Source of the DNA: Priestia megaterium NBRC 15308 = ATCC 14581
GTDB taxonomy: Bacteria; Bacillota; Bacilli; Bacillales; Bacillaceae_H
DNA: 64,000 nucleotides
Assembly (NCBI RefSeq): GCF_000832985.1
Contig: NZ_CP009920.1
Coordinates: 682,001-746,000, forward strand
Direction of reading: 5' to 3'
Numbering within the stretch: the first letter of the stretch is position 1; every line of letters starts with the position of its first letter. The notes under the pieces were generated by a model. It saw only the letters and a program-made list of their open reading frames with translations. It did not search any database and was not told the DNA's origin. The translations under genes and the position numbers were made by a program. This document shows, in pieces, positions 43,266 to 52,303 of the stretch.

Positions 43266-44507
43266 TTATTCATAAATACTAATCTCTTGGTTTGCCTGCT
43301 TTTGTGCTTTTTTCAAAGCTGTTTCTAAATCACTTTGTCCCAAAAAGGCGCTTAAAAACTGGTTATTAAAGTTATTCATGATAATAGGTAAATACGGACC
43401 GTCTTGCCAGACAGTAGCATAAGCAGCTCCTTTTACTAATGGACCTCGTTTTTTGTCTTCAGCAAAACCAAGTTTATCCGCTACGGATTTTCTTGTTGGC
43501 AATGCGTACCCCTTACTTGTCCAAGTTTCCATTCCTTCTTTACCAGTTAAGTACTGAATGAGCTCCCAAGACGCTTTTTTCTTCTTCGAGTCAGCATTCA
43601 TTACATACGCCACCGTAAATGCCATCGTATTTTTATGACCGTTTATTGTCGGAACTTCTGCTGTACCGTAATCAAGTTTTGGGAAGGACTCTTGTAGAAA
43701 CGGAATCATCCAATTCCCTTCAATTACCATAGCCACTTTTTGTTGTGCAAACATGTCCGTACCTGAGTTTGCGCCTACATCAGAGGGTTGTACAGACGTT
43801 TTATCTTTTAAATGCTGATCAATGAGCGGCTGAAGAGCGTCAACGACTTCTTTCGTAGCAAAATTTGCCTTATTGTTCTTTACCACGTCTCCTCCGTTTG
43901 CCTGCGCCATATAAAAGACACGTGCTAATTCCGGCGTGACCCCAAACGCTTGAATCCCTTTCTTTTTAAATACTTTTGAAACTTCTTCAAACTCATCCCA
44001 TGTTTTTGGTACTTCTACTCCTGCTTCTTTAAATAGCTTTTTGTTGTAAAATAAGCCTAATGTGGAGTAATCTTTTGGAAAACCATATGTCTCTCCATTT
44101 TTTTGAAACGCTTTCAATAATGGTTTCTCAAAATCTTGAACATCAAAATCAGACTTTACATAAGAATTCAAAGGTTCTAAAACTCCTGTATTAATAAGAC
44201 CAGGCGCTTCAAGTGCATCCAGATAAAAAACATCTGGACCGTTTCCACCGATTAAACGTGTTTTTAAAATATCCATGTATTGATCAGTGATTACTTCATG
44301 CTTCACATGAATGGAAGGATGAAGATTTTCAAAGTCTTGAATAGTTTGATTAAGCAGCTTTGTTTCTGTTGGGTTGCCTCCCCAGCCGGCCAACACAATT
44401 TCGACCCGATCATTTTCCCCAGAAACTTCTTGTACGTTTGAACATCCAGTTAAAACTGCTCCGGTCACTGCCAGCAGCAGACATAAAGCAAGTATCCACT
44501 TCTTCAT
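43266..44507 (-). CDS. sugar ABC transporter substrate-binding lipoprotein
   Basis: A 413-residue family-1 extracellular solute-binding protein. Lipobox VLTGC places the lipidated cysteine at residue 22. GGNGPDVFYLDALEAPGLI and KVAMVIEGNWMIPFLQES are typical of MalE-like proteins, as is WELIQYLTGKEGMETW. AAAGGAG precedes ATG. It delivers an oligosaccharide to the two permeases encoded downstream. Substrate not identifiable, but the adjacent debranching-type glycosidase suggests alpha-glucans. Confidence 0.92.
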   Translation of the reverse strand: MKKWILALCLLLAVTGAVLTGCSNVQEVSGENDRVEIVLAGWGGNPTETKLLNQTIQDFENLHPSIHVKHEVITDQYMDILKTRLIGGNGPDVFYLDALEAPGLINTGVLEPLNSYVKSDFDVQDFEKPLLKAFQKNGETYGFPKDYSTLGLFYNKKLFKEAGVEVPKTWDEFEEVSKVFKKKGIQAFGVTPELARVFYMAQANGGDVVKNNKANFATKEVVDALQPLIDQHLKDKTSVQPSDVGANSGTDMFAQQKVAMVIEGNWMIPFLQESFPKLDYGTAEVPTINGHKNTMAFTVAYVMNADSKKKKASWELIQYLTGKEGMETWTSKGYALPTRKSVADKLGFAEDKKRGPLVKGAAYATVWQDGPYLPIIMNNFNNQFLSAFLGQSDLETALKKAQKQANQEISIYE

Positions 44508-44573
44508 CGGTTGTCTCCTTTCATTTCATTGACCTGCGGCTTATTAAGTGACGCCTAATAAGCCGCAGTCGAA

Positions 44574-46694
44574 TTAACCTACATGAGCTCTTACTTTACA
44601 TTGAGATAGAAGCTCGTATTTTGTCGTATTTTCCTTCACGTAAATAATAGTTTCGCTTCCTTCTTTTTTAACCGTTAATGATAGTTTTCCACTGCCAATC
44701 ACAAGGTTTTCTACAGAGAGTTCATTCATATCGTCTATGAGCACAGGATTTATCTGTATCGTACCTGCTGTACTATCAGGAAACAGTCTCAGCATCGCCT
44801 GCACGAAAGCTAAAGGCGTGCCGGCTGCCCAAGCCTGAGGTGAACAAGCAACGGGATATTTAACAGGCTTATCAAGTTTACTTGAATAGCCGCAGAATAA
44901 TTCTGGAAGGCGGTCGTATTCAAAATGCCCAGCTGCATCAACCAGCCCTTTTATAATTTTATTGGCTTCTGTTTGCTTGTTCGCTTTACTCAAACCAAGA
45001 ACAATTAAACTATTATCATGCGGCCAAATGCTCCCGTCATGATAACTCATTGGATTATAGCCTGCTTCCCCTTCTGCCATTGTGCGGATACCGTATCCCG
45101 AAAACATAGATTCTGATACTAGCCTTTCTGCTACTTTGTTCAGCTTCTCCTCATCCATCATCTCGGCTAAAAGTACATGACCTGGATTTGACGTAACTGT
45201 TCCTACTTGATGTTTATGTTCATCGAGTGCAATTGCGTAGAATGATACGTCATCCATCCAAAAGGCTTCATTAAACTTTTTACGCAGCTGCTTTGCTTCT
45301 TCACGTAAATTATTTGCTTCATTTGTTTTGTTTAACTGATCATATAAAGAAGCAATACCCATTTTTGCTTGATATACATAGCCTTGTACTTCCACTAAAG
45401 CAATGGGAGTTTTTGCATATTCACCGCTGCGATGGACAACAGAATCTCCTGAGTCTTTCCAACCTTGGTTAGCAATTCCTTTACTTGACTCTTGATGATA
45501 TTCAAGAAATAAATCGCCGTCTCGATCCCCATATTCGTTGATCCATGTCAAAGCTCCATCAATAGTCATTTGCATTTCTTGTACAAACTCCAAGTCTCCC
45601 GTCCACTTTACATATTCCGTTAATAAAATTAAAAACAATGGCGTCGCGTCAATTGTTCCATAATACGGCGTAAAAGGGATTTGGTTTGTGTTAGCAAGTT
45701 CCCCGTAACGTATTTCATGCATAATTTTACCCGGCTGTTCATCACGCCATGGATCATTTGCCGTTCCTTGATACGCTGCCATCGTACGCAGCGTTCCTTT
45801 TGCTACTTCGGGATTAAAAGCCAGCATTTGAAGCGCTGCAATTAGACTATCCCTTCCAAATGGCACGCCAAACCAAGGCAACCCTGCTACTGGAAAGACA
45901 CCGAATCCTACGTCCGTTAGCAGTACGCGCAGGTCGTTAAGTCCTCTTGTAATAAGACGCTGCATTGTCGGATGATCGGTTGTTACTTTTGTAGAAGATT
46001 TTCCCCATTTTTTATATGACTGGCGTAGTAAACTAAATGCTTCACCGGCTGATAAAATATCCTCATTGGTGTCTTCGCCCATTTGCGGCTGAACCATTAA
46101 TGTAATTTCTTCTTCTTCTTGATGATTGAGTTCAACAGAAAATGTAATCTCTCCTTGCTCATCCACATATGAAGCTTTTTTATCCCAAAGAATCCGTGTA
46201 GCCCGCTTGATATCATCTGCTCCTTTGTATGTATATGTTAGGCTGCTTTCTCCTTTTATTTGCCCCGTTCGTTTTCCGACATTTCCAGTTTGAAAACCTC
46301 TTACGATGAACATATCGTTAAAATCGACATCTGCTTGCATACTTAATGTAAAAGCAATTTTTTTAGGAAAATAGCTTTTTAACTTTATTTTTTCATAGAA
46401 AACCCCTCCATATATAAAGCGTTTTCTTTCTATTTCTAAAGACTCTCGCCATAGTACAAGCTCTCCTTCTTTTTCCATATGCGGATTAGTAAGAAGAATT
46501 GTGGCTAATAGATTCTCCTCTGCACTTGAGGTCAATAATACAGGATCTGCATCATTAATTTTCAAATGAAACTTGCTCAAAAAACGCGTATCTTTCATAT
46601 ATAATCCTAAACCATACTGATGGTTTTCGTTGATATTTCCTGCTGAATCAGTCAGTAAAAATAAGTCATTTTCTTTAATAACACGGTAATCCAT
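44574..46694 (-). CDS. glycogen-debranching-type amylo-alpha-1,6-glucosidase / glycoside hydrolase
   Basis: A 706-residue cytoplasmic enzyme: an N-terminal GDE bis-domain (about residues 1-200; NDLFLLTDSAGNIN, GLGLYMKDTRFLSKFHL) and a C-terminal (alpha/alpha)6 barrel (WFGVPFGRDSLIAALQML, SYHDGSIWPHDNSLIVLGL). No signal peptide. It would hydrolyse imported oligosaccharides. The first ATG (46700) directly touches GGGGG, so the second ATG, 46694, is chosen at 6-base spacing. A perfect LacI-type operator lies 19 bases upstream. Exact linkage specificity is unknown. Confidence 0.88.
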   Translation of the reverse strand: MDYRVIKENDLFLLTDSAGNINENHQYGLGLYMKDTRFLSKFHLKINDADPVLLTSSAEENLLATILLTNPHMEKEGELVLWRESLEIERKRFIYGGVFYEKIKLKSYFPKKIAFTLSMQADVDFNDMFIVRGFQTGNVGKRTGQIKGESSLTYTYKGADDIKRATRILWDKKASYVDEQGEITFSVELNHQEEEEITLMVQPQMGEDTNEDILSAGEAFSLLRQSYKKWGKSSTKVTTDHPTMQRLITRGLNDLRVLLTDVGFGVFPVAGLPWFGVPFGRDSLIAALQMLAFNPEVAKGTLRTMAAYQGTANDPWRDEQPGKIMHEIRYGELANTNQIPFTPYYGTIDATPLFLILLTEYVKWTGDLEFVQEMQMTIDGALTWINEYGDRDGDLFLEYHQESSKGIANQGWKDSGDSVVHRSGEYAKTPIALVEVQGYVYQAKMGIASLYDQLNKTNEANNLREEAKQLRKKFNEAFWMDDVSFYAIALDEHKHQVGTVTSNPGHVLLAEMMDEEKLNKVAERLVSESMFSGYGIRTMAEGEAGYNPMSYHDGSIWPHDNSLIVLGLSKANKQTEANKIIKGLVDAAGHFEYDRLPELFCGYSSKLDKPVKYPVACSPQAWAAGTPLAFVQAMLRLFPDSTAGTIQINPVLIDDMNELSVENLVIGSGKLSLTVKKEGSETIIYVKENTTKYELLSQCKVRAHVG

Positions 46695-46713
46695 TTTCAT
46701 CCCCCTAAGTTTT

Positions 46714-46729
46714 ACCGAAACGTTTCGGT
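46714..46729 (-). promoter_or_regulatory. LacI-type operator upstream of the glycosidase gene
   Basis: ACCGAAACGTTTCGGT, a perfect 16-base palindrome with the central ACGT expected for LacI/GalR proteins. Confidence 0.75.
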
Positions 46730-46750
46730 TTTTACATTATATAAAAACCA

Positions 46751-47767
46751 CTAGTTGTGGTTTTTAGCTGTTGATTCTCGAATGATCAGCTTTGTATCAA
46801 GATAACGCTTCATATTTGTTTCTTTTCCTTCTAACATCTCAATTAGTAAATCTGCAGCTTGATAGCCAATTTGATATACTTCCTGTCCTACAGTCGTCAA
46901 ATTTGGAGACGAGTAAGAGGCAAGGACAATATTATCGTATCCGACAATCGAAATATCTTTCGGTACTTGAAGGCCAAGTTCTTTGCATGCTTTTAGTGCT
47001 CCAAGTGCCATTAAATCACTTGCACAAAAAATAGCAGTGACCTCTTTATGCCGATTTATAAGCTCCCGGGCAGCTTTCTCTGCTTTCTTTTCTTCAAAAT
47101 TCCCGCTTACAACCCACTCAGAATGAAACGACAAACCGCATTCTTTGAGCGCTTCTCTGTATCCGTTGAGACGTTCTTGGCTGACAAATGCGTCTTCATG
47201 TCCGTTAATCATCCCGATATGCTGATGACCAAGACTCGCTAAGTGTTCAACTGCTTTTTTAGCTCCCAAGGCATTATCAGTCGTGACATAGCCCACTGAA
47301 TTAGAATGAACGGGAATATCAACTAAAACACAAGGGATATCGCTTTCTACTACTTCTTTTAAATAAGGATCTTCTTTCTTAATACCTTGAATAATTGCCC
47401 CGTCTACCCTTCGCTCTCGACAAAGCTGGGTATATGTTTTTTCTCGTTGCATCATCGTGTTTGTATTGAATAAAATCAAATCATACCCTAAAGTAGATGC
47501 TCGCTCATTTACACCGCACAGCACTTCAAATGTAAAATTATCTTTTACGCTTTCTCTACTGATGCCTGAAACCAATAGTCCAATAGTCTTTGACTTTTGC
47601 ATAACCAGTCCTCGAGCTAACGTATTAGGGCTGTAGTTCAGCTCTTTTGCTACGGCTGCAATCTTTTGCCGTGTTTTTTCATTTACATCTGAATAACCAT
47701 TTAAAGCCCGAGACACCGTTGTTACAGATACGCCAGCAACTCGCGCTATATCTTTAATCGTTGTCAC
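46751..47767 (-). CDS. LacI-family repressor of the oligosaccharide operon
   Basis: A 338-residue repressor: LacI helix-turn-helix at residues 3-25 (TIKDIARVAGVSVTTVSRAL), hinge (NYSPNTLARGL), then a periplasmic-binding-type sensor domain (SIVGYDNIVLASYSSPNLTT). GTG start behind GGAGGAA. It is the first gene of the operon and is flanked by two similar operators, 46714-46729 and 47778-47793, so autoregulation is very likely. Inducer probably is the imported sugar or its product. Confidence 0.93.
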   Translation of the reverse strand: MTTIKDIARVAGVSVTTVSRALNGYSDVNEKTRQKIAAVAKELNYSPNTLARGLVMQKSKTIGLLVSGISRESVKDNFTFEVLCGVNERASTLGYDLILFNTNTMMQREKTYTQLCRERRVDGAIIQGIKKEDPYLKEVVESDIPCVLVDIPVHSNSVGYVTTDNALGAKKAVEHLASLGHQHIGMINGHEDAFVSQERLNGYREALKECGLSFHSEWVVSGNFEEKKAEKAARELINRHKEVTAIFCASDLMALGALKACKELGLQVPKDISIVGYDNIVLASYSSPNLTTVGQEVYQIGYQAADLLIEMLEGKETNMKRYLDTKLIIRESTAKNHN

Positions 47768-47777
47768 CTAAAATTCC

Positions 47778-47793
47778 TCCAAAACGTTTCGGA
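47778..47793 (-). promoter_or_regulatory. LacI-type operator at the lacI promoter
   Basis: TCCAAAACGTTTCGGA, palindromic except one base pair, sharing AAACGTTTCGG with the second operator; located just downstream of the predicted transcription start. Confidence 0.7.
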
Positions 47794-47806
47794 TAACTTT
47801 AAATAG

Positions 47807-47835
47807 ATTATAACGCTTTCATTTATTGAATTCAA
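47807..47835 (-). promoter_or_regulatory. sigma-A promoter of the oligosaccharide operon with overlapping cre
   Basis: TTGAAT, 17 bases, TATAAT on the minus strand. TGAAAGCGTTATAA (47808-47821), a cre site with one mismatch, spans spacer and -10, so CcpA would block polymerase. Confidence 0.65.
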
Positions 47836-47886
47836 TACTTTTTTTAATAATCAGTTTACTCTTATCTATCTCTAAAACTTTTGCGT

Positions 47887-47912
47887 ATAAAAAAAGCAGC
47901 CCTAAGGCTGCT
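47887..47912 (-). terminator. terminator of the KinB-like kinase gene
   Basis: Stem AGCAGCC/GGCTGCT, loop CTAA, then T run on the minus strand. Confidence 0.85.
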
Positions 47913-47914
47913 CT

Positions 47915-49189
47915 TTATTCACAAAGTGGAAATTCAAGTGAAAAACACGTTTCTTTTCCTTTTACGCTAGACACACTCACTTTGCCCTTCATATAATGAA
48001 TAATGCTAAAAGATACCATCGTTCCAAGCCCGGTACCTTTTTCTTTTGTTGTAAAATACGGTTCGCCTAGCCGGTTGATTTGTTCTTGTGTCATGCCGCA
48101 GCCCGTATCAATAATATCCACGATAACAGCTCCGCCTTCTTTTCCTACTTTAATAGTTAACGTGCCTCCGTTTTGCATCGCTTCAATACTATTTTTAAAT
48201 AAATTGATTAAACACTGCTGAAGCTTTCTTCTTTCTCCCATAACGAAGCACTTCACTTCTTCATCAAATGTAAAATCAATCGCGACTCCATTCATATTTG
48301 CAAGAGGAGTCATAATATGGGTGACGTGATGAATCTCTTCTGAAATATTCATTTTTTCATTTCGTTCTGGTGCAGAATTGGCAAACAGCAAGTAATCATC
48401 AATGATTTCTTTTGCGCGGTCTAGTTCGTTAATCGCAATTGAAATGTAGCGTTTTTTAGCAGGTTCTTTTTCATCTTCTTGCAGCATTTGCATAAATCCT
48501 CTGCTTGCCGTTAGAGGATTTCGCACCTCATGAGAGATGCTGGCAGCTAAATGACTGACAATTTCTAGTTTCTCTGCTTTCATCAGGCGTTGCAGCACTA
48601 GTAAATTTGCCCGTATCGCTTCCCACAGTATGGTAATTACAAACATGCCTGCTACATCTAAAATCGCGAATTGAACCCACACGCTAATAGGAATGCTCGT
48701 TACGTGCAAGACAAAAATAGATACAAGCATAGCTAATAAAGAACCGATTATACTAAGACAGGTGCTTACGATAATTCTATTTTTTAATGAGAAATTTAAG
48801 AAGTATTTTGTTATGAAAAATAAAGGAATGGATAAAATCGGAAGAGCGATTAATGTTGATAAAAACCCTACATCGTACCCGCCAATTAGCAAGCGCAGCA
48901 GTAAAATAAAGACAAAAAGCAAGCTTCCAAGCGGCCAGCCCCCATATAACGTTCCTAAAATATAAGGAATTCTTCGTAGATCCATTCGATAGTCATCCGG
49001 GACATAAGCTCCGTTAACGGGAAACAAAAGGCAAAAGGTAATGGCTAAAATCGGAAATACCGCGATATAACGATCTTTCCACCAATGAATTTTTTTAGCA
49101 TACTTGATTAAATAAAACATCTGCACTAAAAACAGCGCCAATAAAATAAATAAAAAATTAATTAACAAATCTTTCGTGACAAAACTCAT
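47915..49189 (-). CDS. membrane sensor histidine kinase, KinB-like (5TM-LYT type)
   Basis: A 424-residue kinase. Residues 1-195 hold five or six membrane helices of the 5TMR_LYT type (YILGTLYGGWPLGSLLFVFI, LLRLLIGGYDVG). No PAS domain. Then the H-box HLAASISHEVRNPLTASRGF, N-box LINLFKNSIEAMQNGG and G-boxes DTGCGMT and GTGLGTMVSFSII. This architecture is that of the phosphorelay kinases KinB and its relatives that feed Spo0F, and no response regulator is adjacent, as for orphan sporulation kinases. The target is therefore inferred. Confidence 0.88.
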   Translation of the reverse strand: MSFVTKDLLINFLFILLALFLVQMFYLIKYAKKIHWWKDRYIAVFPILAITFCLLFPVNGAYVPDDYRMDLRRIPYILGTLYGGWPLGSLLFVFILLLRLLIGGYDVGFLSTLIALPILSIPLFFITKYFLNFSLKNRIIVSTCLSIIGSLLAMLVSIFVLHVTSIPISVWVQFAILDVAGMFVITILWEAIRANLLVLQRLMKAEKLEIVSHLAASISHEVRNPLTASRGFMQMLQEDEKEPAKKRYISIAINELDRAKEIIDDYLLFANSAPERNEKMNISEEIHHVTHIMTPLANMNGVAIDFTFDEEVKCFVMGERRKLQQCLINLFKNSIEAMQNGGTLTIKVGKEGGAVIVDIIDTGCGMTQEQINRLGEPYFTTKEKGTGLGTMVSFSIIHYMKGKVSVSSVKGKETCFSLEFPLCE

Positions 49190-49460
49190 GCATTCACCGG
49201 TCTTTCAAATGAGATAAAAATAAACTCTTTTATTGCATTTACATTTGTAACACAAATTAGAGCGTAATCATAGATAAATAAACGTATTCTATTTACTTTT
49301 TTATAACTTCCTATGACTTTATCGTCCGTTCCCTAAAATAGTGAAGGCTAAGAAAACCTTTTCAACTCCACTAAAAATATTCAGAATTTTATTTACATAT
49401 GAGCTACAATGCTCTATAATCAGATCAATGTACTTGGTTTTGAGAGTAGGAGGACGAAAT

Positions 49461-50225
49461 ATGGAACTATCAATTACCCTAATGGGATTATTCGTTGGAA
49501 CCCTTGTAGGCTTAACGGGGGTTGGAGGTGCCGCTTTATTAACACCTTTACTGATTGTACTCGGCATCAACCCTTCCATTGCTGTAGGAACAGATCTTGT
49601 CTACAATTCTATCACAAAATTATTCGGAGTCGCTCAGCACTACAAACAGCGAACCATTAACTTTAAATTAGCAAAATATTTAGCCTTTGGAAGTATTCCG
49701 AGCGCTGTGCTGGCTATTGTCACACTTCATGCATTTCCATCTTTTCACGAGCATCAAGAAACGATTATTAAGCACGCTCTTGGATATGTCATGACGCTGG
49801 TTGCCATTTCAATTATCTTTCGCGTCTTTTTTGATAAATTAATTCGCCCAAATCGGTTTCAGGAAATGGACTTAAATCAGAAAAAAGGATTAACAATCGG
49901 AATTGGCGTAGTCTTTGGATTCATTGTCGGACTAACATCGATTGGTTCGGGCTCATTATTTGCGATTGCGATGCTGTACTTATTTAAGCTAAAAACATCT
50001 GAGCTGGTTGGAACGGATATTGCACATGCGTTTCTTCTCGTTACGGTGGCTGGTATTTTAAATGCAAGCTTTGGAAGCGTGGATTACATGTTGACTGCTA
50101 ACCTATTAACTGGATCTATTCCAGGTGTGTTAATCGGAAGCCGTTTATCAACGAAAGTGCCTTCAAGACCGCTTCAAGCCATTATGGCAACCATCATTCT
50201 AATTAGCGGAATTAAATTAATTTAA
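49461..50225 (+). CDS. TauE/SafE-family membrane transporter
   Basis: A 254-residue protein with about eight helices in two homologous halves: LVGLTGVGGAALLTPLLIVL and IVGLTSIGSGSLFAIAMLYL, each with the family's G-x-G-G/S pattern followed by GTDLV and GTDIAHA. The family exports sulfite or sulfonates or takes up sulfur compounds. TAGGAGGAC precedes ATG 49461; the open frame extends 40 codons upstream without support. Monocistronic. Confidence 0.88.
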   Translation: MELSITLMGLFVGTLVGLTGVGGAALLTPLLIVLGINPSIAVGTDLVYNSITKLFGVAQHYKQRTINFKLAKYLAFGSIPSAVLAIVTLHAFPSFHEHQETIIKHALGYVMTLVAISIIFRVFFDKLIRPNRFQEMDLNQKKGLTIGIGVVFGFIVGLTSIGSGSLFAIAMLYLFKLKTSELVGTDIAHAFLLVTVAGILNASFGSVDYMLTANLLTGSIPGVLIGSRLSTKVPSRPLQAIMATIILISGIKLI

Positions 50226-50230
50226 CAAAT

Positions 50231-50262
50231 AAAAGCACATGCCTTTGCATGTGCTTTTTATT
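50231..50262 (+). terminator. terminator of the TauE/SafE gene
   Basis: Stem AAAAGCACATGC/GCATGTGCTTTT, loop CTTT, then T. Confidence 0.9.
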
Positions 50263-50457
50263 AGTTTTTTTAAAGATTTGTATTAAAAATAATAATGTTT
50301 TAAACCACTCACTTCCCTTCTTATACACTTCAACTAATATTTTTATTGAATTTTAGTCAAAGAGACCAATGACACCTCAAACAACCTTACGTTAAAATGT
50401 AAAAAAACATAACATCTGTTGTGATATCCAAAAAATTGTACGACGAAGGGAGAACAC

Positions 50458-51810
50458 ATGACACAAACAGCGGCAAAAAGTAAGCAAAAACCTTTTTATA
50501 AAGGTCTTTTCTTTCAAATTATGATGGCAATTGTACTTGGCATAGCCGTAGGATATCTATGGCCAAGCTTTGGAAATGCTGTGAAACCGATTGGAGACGG
50601 TTTTATTAAGCTTATCAAAATGCTGATTGCTCCTCTTATTTTTGGAGTAGTCGTTGTTGGAATTGCCAAAGTTGGAAACATTAAAACAGTTGGGCGTATC
50701 GGCGGAAAAACCATTCTTTACTTCGAAATTGTCACAACATTCGCTCTATTGATCGGTCTATTAGTAGCAAACGTAATGAACCCGGGCACCGGTATGAATG
50801 TTGATCCTTCAAGCTTAAACACAAGCGAAGTGGACGCCAAGACAAACGGCTCCGAACTTCCGAGTGAAGGTGATTTTTTTCTTAATATGATTCCAGATAG
50901 TGCAGTTGGTGCTTTTTCAAGTAACTCCATGCTTCAAGTGCTTTTAATTTCTTGTTTGTTTGGCATCGCGCTTGTCCATATAGGCGGAAAAACAGCAGAG
51001 ACCCTTTTAAATGTATTGGAGAAAGTAAATGATGTATTGTTTAAAATTATGGGATACATTATGAAATTAACGGCTCTTGCCACGTTTAGTGCCATGGCAT
51101 TTGCAGTTAGTCAGTACGGTCTTGGAACACTTGCTGCATTCGGAAAGCTATTTATCGCTATGACAATTGCTTGTCTAGCATTTGTTCTTGTTTTAGCTGT
51201 TATTTTACGAATCTATTTAAAATTAAGTTTGTGGAAAGTCATTCTATATATACGAGAAGAAATTATGCTGGCATTTGCTACGGGTTCCACTGAAGCCGTT
51301 ATGCCGCAGCTCATGGATAAATTCGAACAAGCAGGATGCAACAAAGCAGTCGTTGGCCTTGTTGTACCTACAGGCTATTCATTTAATCTAGACGGTGCTT
51401 CCATCTACTTGTCTCTTGCCCTCGTCTTTTTAGCACAAGCAACAGGCGTGGATTTGAGCCTCACTGATCAGCTTTTAATGCTTGGTGTTCTTCTTCTTAC
51501 GTCTAAAGGAATGGCTGGTATTCCAGGATCAGCTTTTGTTGCTCTCTCTGCTACCGCAGCAGCAACCGGCTCCATTCCGGTAGCAGCCGTTGCTCTGATG
51601 CTCGCTCCTGATCGCTTTATGGGGAATTACCGGACTACAGTTAATATTATTGGTTATGCGGTAGCTGCTTTTATTATCGCGCGATGGGAAAATTTACTAG
51701 ATCTACAAAAAGCAAATGATGTGCTGGACGGAAAAATTGCGTATCAGCCCAAAAATGCTGCAATTTCTCTCCCAGAGAGTATTCCAGCCGCCAATGAAAA
51801 AGCATTTTAA
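50458..51810 (+). CDS. dctA: C4-dicarboxylate/amino acid:cation symporter (DctA type)
   Basis: A 450-residue DAACS-family symporter: FIKLIKMLIAPLIFGVVVVG, the serine-rich hairpin AFATGSTEAVMPQLMDKFEQ, PTGYSFNLDGASIYLSLALV and SKGMAGIPGSAFVALSATAA are all in place. Lacking the arginine/aspartate pattern specific for glutamate carriers, it fits DctA-like succinate, fumarate and malate uptake, though glutamate/aspartate (GltP) is possible. ACGAAGGGAG precedes ATG. No DctS/DctR two-component pair is adjacent. Confidence 0.88.
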   Translation: MTQTAAKSKQKPFYKGLFFQIMMAIVLGIAVGYLWPSFGNAVKPIGDGFIKLIKMLIAPLIFGVVVVGIAKVGNIKTVGRIGGKTILYFEIVTTFALLIGLLVANVMNPGTGMNVDPSSLNTSEVDAKTNGSELPSEGDFFLNMIPDSAVGAFSSNSMLQVLLISCLFGIALVHIGGKTAETLLNVLEKVNDVLFKIMGYIMKLTALATFSAMAFAVSQYGLGTLAAFGKLFIAMTIACLAFVLVLAVILRIYLKLSLWKVILYIREEIMLAFATGSTEAVMPQLMDKFEQAGCNKAVVGLVVPTGYSFNLDGASIYLSLALVFLAQATGVDLSLTDQLLMLGVLLLTSKGMAGIPGSAFVALSATAAATGSIPVAAVALMLAPDRFMGNYRTTVNIIGYAVAAFIIARWENLLDLQKANDVLDGKIAYQPKNAAISLPESIPAANEKAF

Positions 51811-51811
51811 T

Positions 51812-51872
51812 AAAAAAATTTCCTGTCCGAGACAAGTCTATTTTGCTTGTTTTTCGGGCAGGAATTTAATTG
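51812..51872. terminator. terminator hairpin between dctA and the hypothetical gene
   Basis: Long imperfect stem (TTTCCTGTCCGAG with CGGGCAGGAA) followed on the minus strand by seven T; the hypothetical gene's stop lies in the loop. Confidence 0.65.
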
Positions 51873-52233
51873 TTACATGAAAGGCCTTTTGCTGAAACTT
51901 ATTTTCTTCAAGTATTTTATATACCATTTGTTTAATCGTTTCTTGCGTTTTGGCATCTGATGAAACGGAAGGCTCCATATACACATCCAGTTCTACTCTG
52001 TCTTTTGAGTAAAGGGAAGAATTCACGCCCCTTGATTCATAGCCCGCTTCAGTTAAACCGCTGCTGATTTTATGCCAAATATCCAGTTTGTCCATTTGTT
52101 TAATAACAGGCTTTGCTTCTTCGTACACTTGTGCTTGCTGAGTCTTGGAAACTTCTTCTTTTTTAGTAAAAACTGCATACCCTGAACCTACTACTAAAAA
52201 CGTCATAATAGCAAATGCTCGCATCCTTTTCAT
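51838..52233 (-). CDS. small exported protein of unknown function
   Basis: A 131-residue protein with an N-terminal hydrophobic segment (residues 5-21, AFAIMTFLVVGSGYAVF) acting as signal or anchor, and a hydrophilic body (AKPVIKQMDKLDIWHKISSG, LYSKDRVELDVYMEP). No family recognised; the alpha/beta pattern of the body (SRGVNSSLYSKDRVELDVY, AFHVTIKFLP) is compact and looks like one small domain. TGAGGTGAGAG precedes ATG. Monocistronic. Confidence 0.65.
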   Translation of the reverse strand: MKRMRAFAIMTFLVVGSGYAVFTKKEEVSKTQQAQVYEEAKPVIKQMDKLDIWHKISSGLTEAGYESRGVNSSLYSKDRVELDVYMEPSVSSDAKTQETIKQMVYKILEENKFQQKAFHVTIKFLPEKQAK

Positions 52234-52303
52234 TCTCTCACCTCATTTAGAGATATAGATTATAAATATGCGAATAATTGCTGCAGTATGACGGCTTGTA
52301 TCT

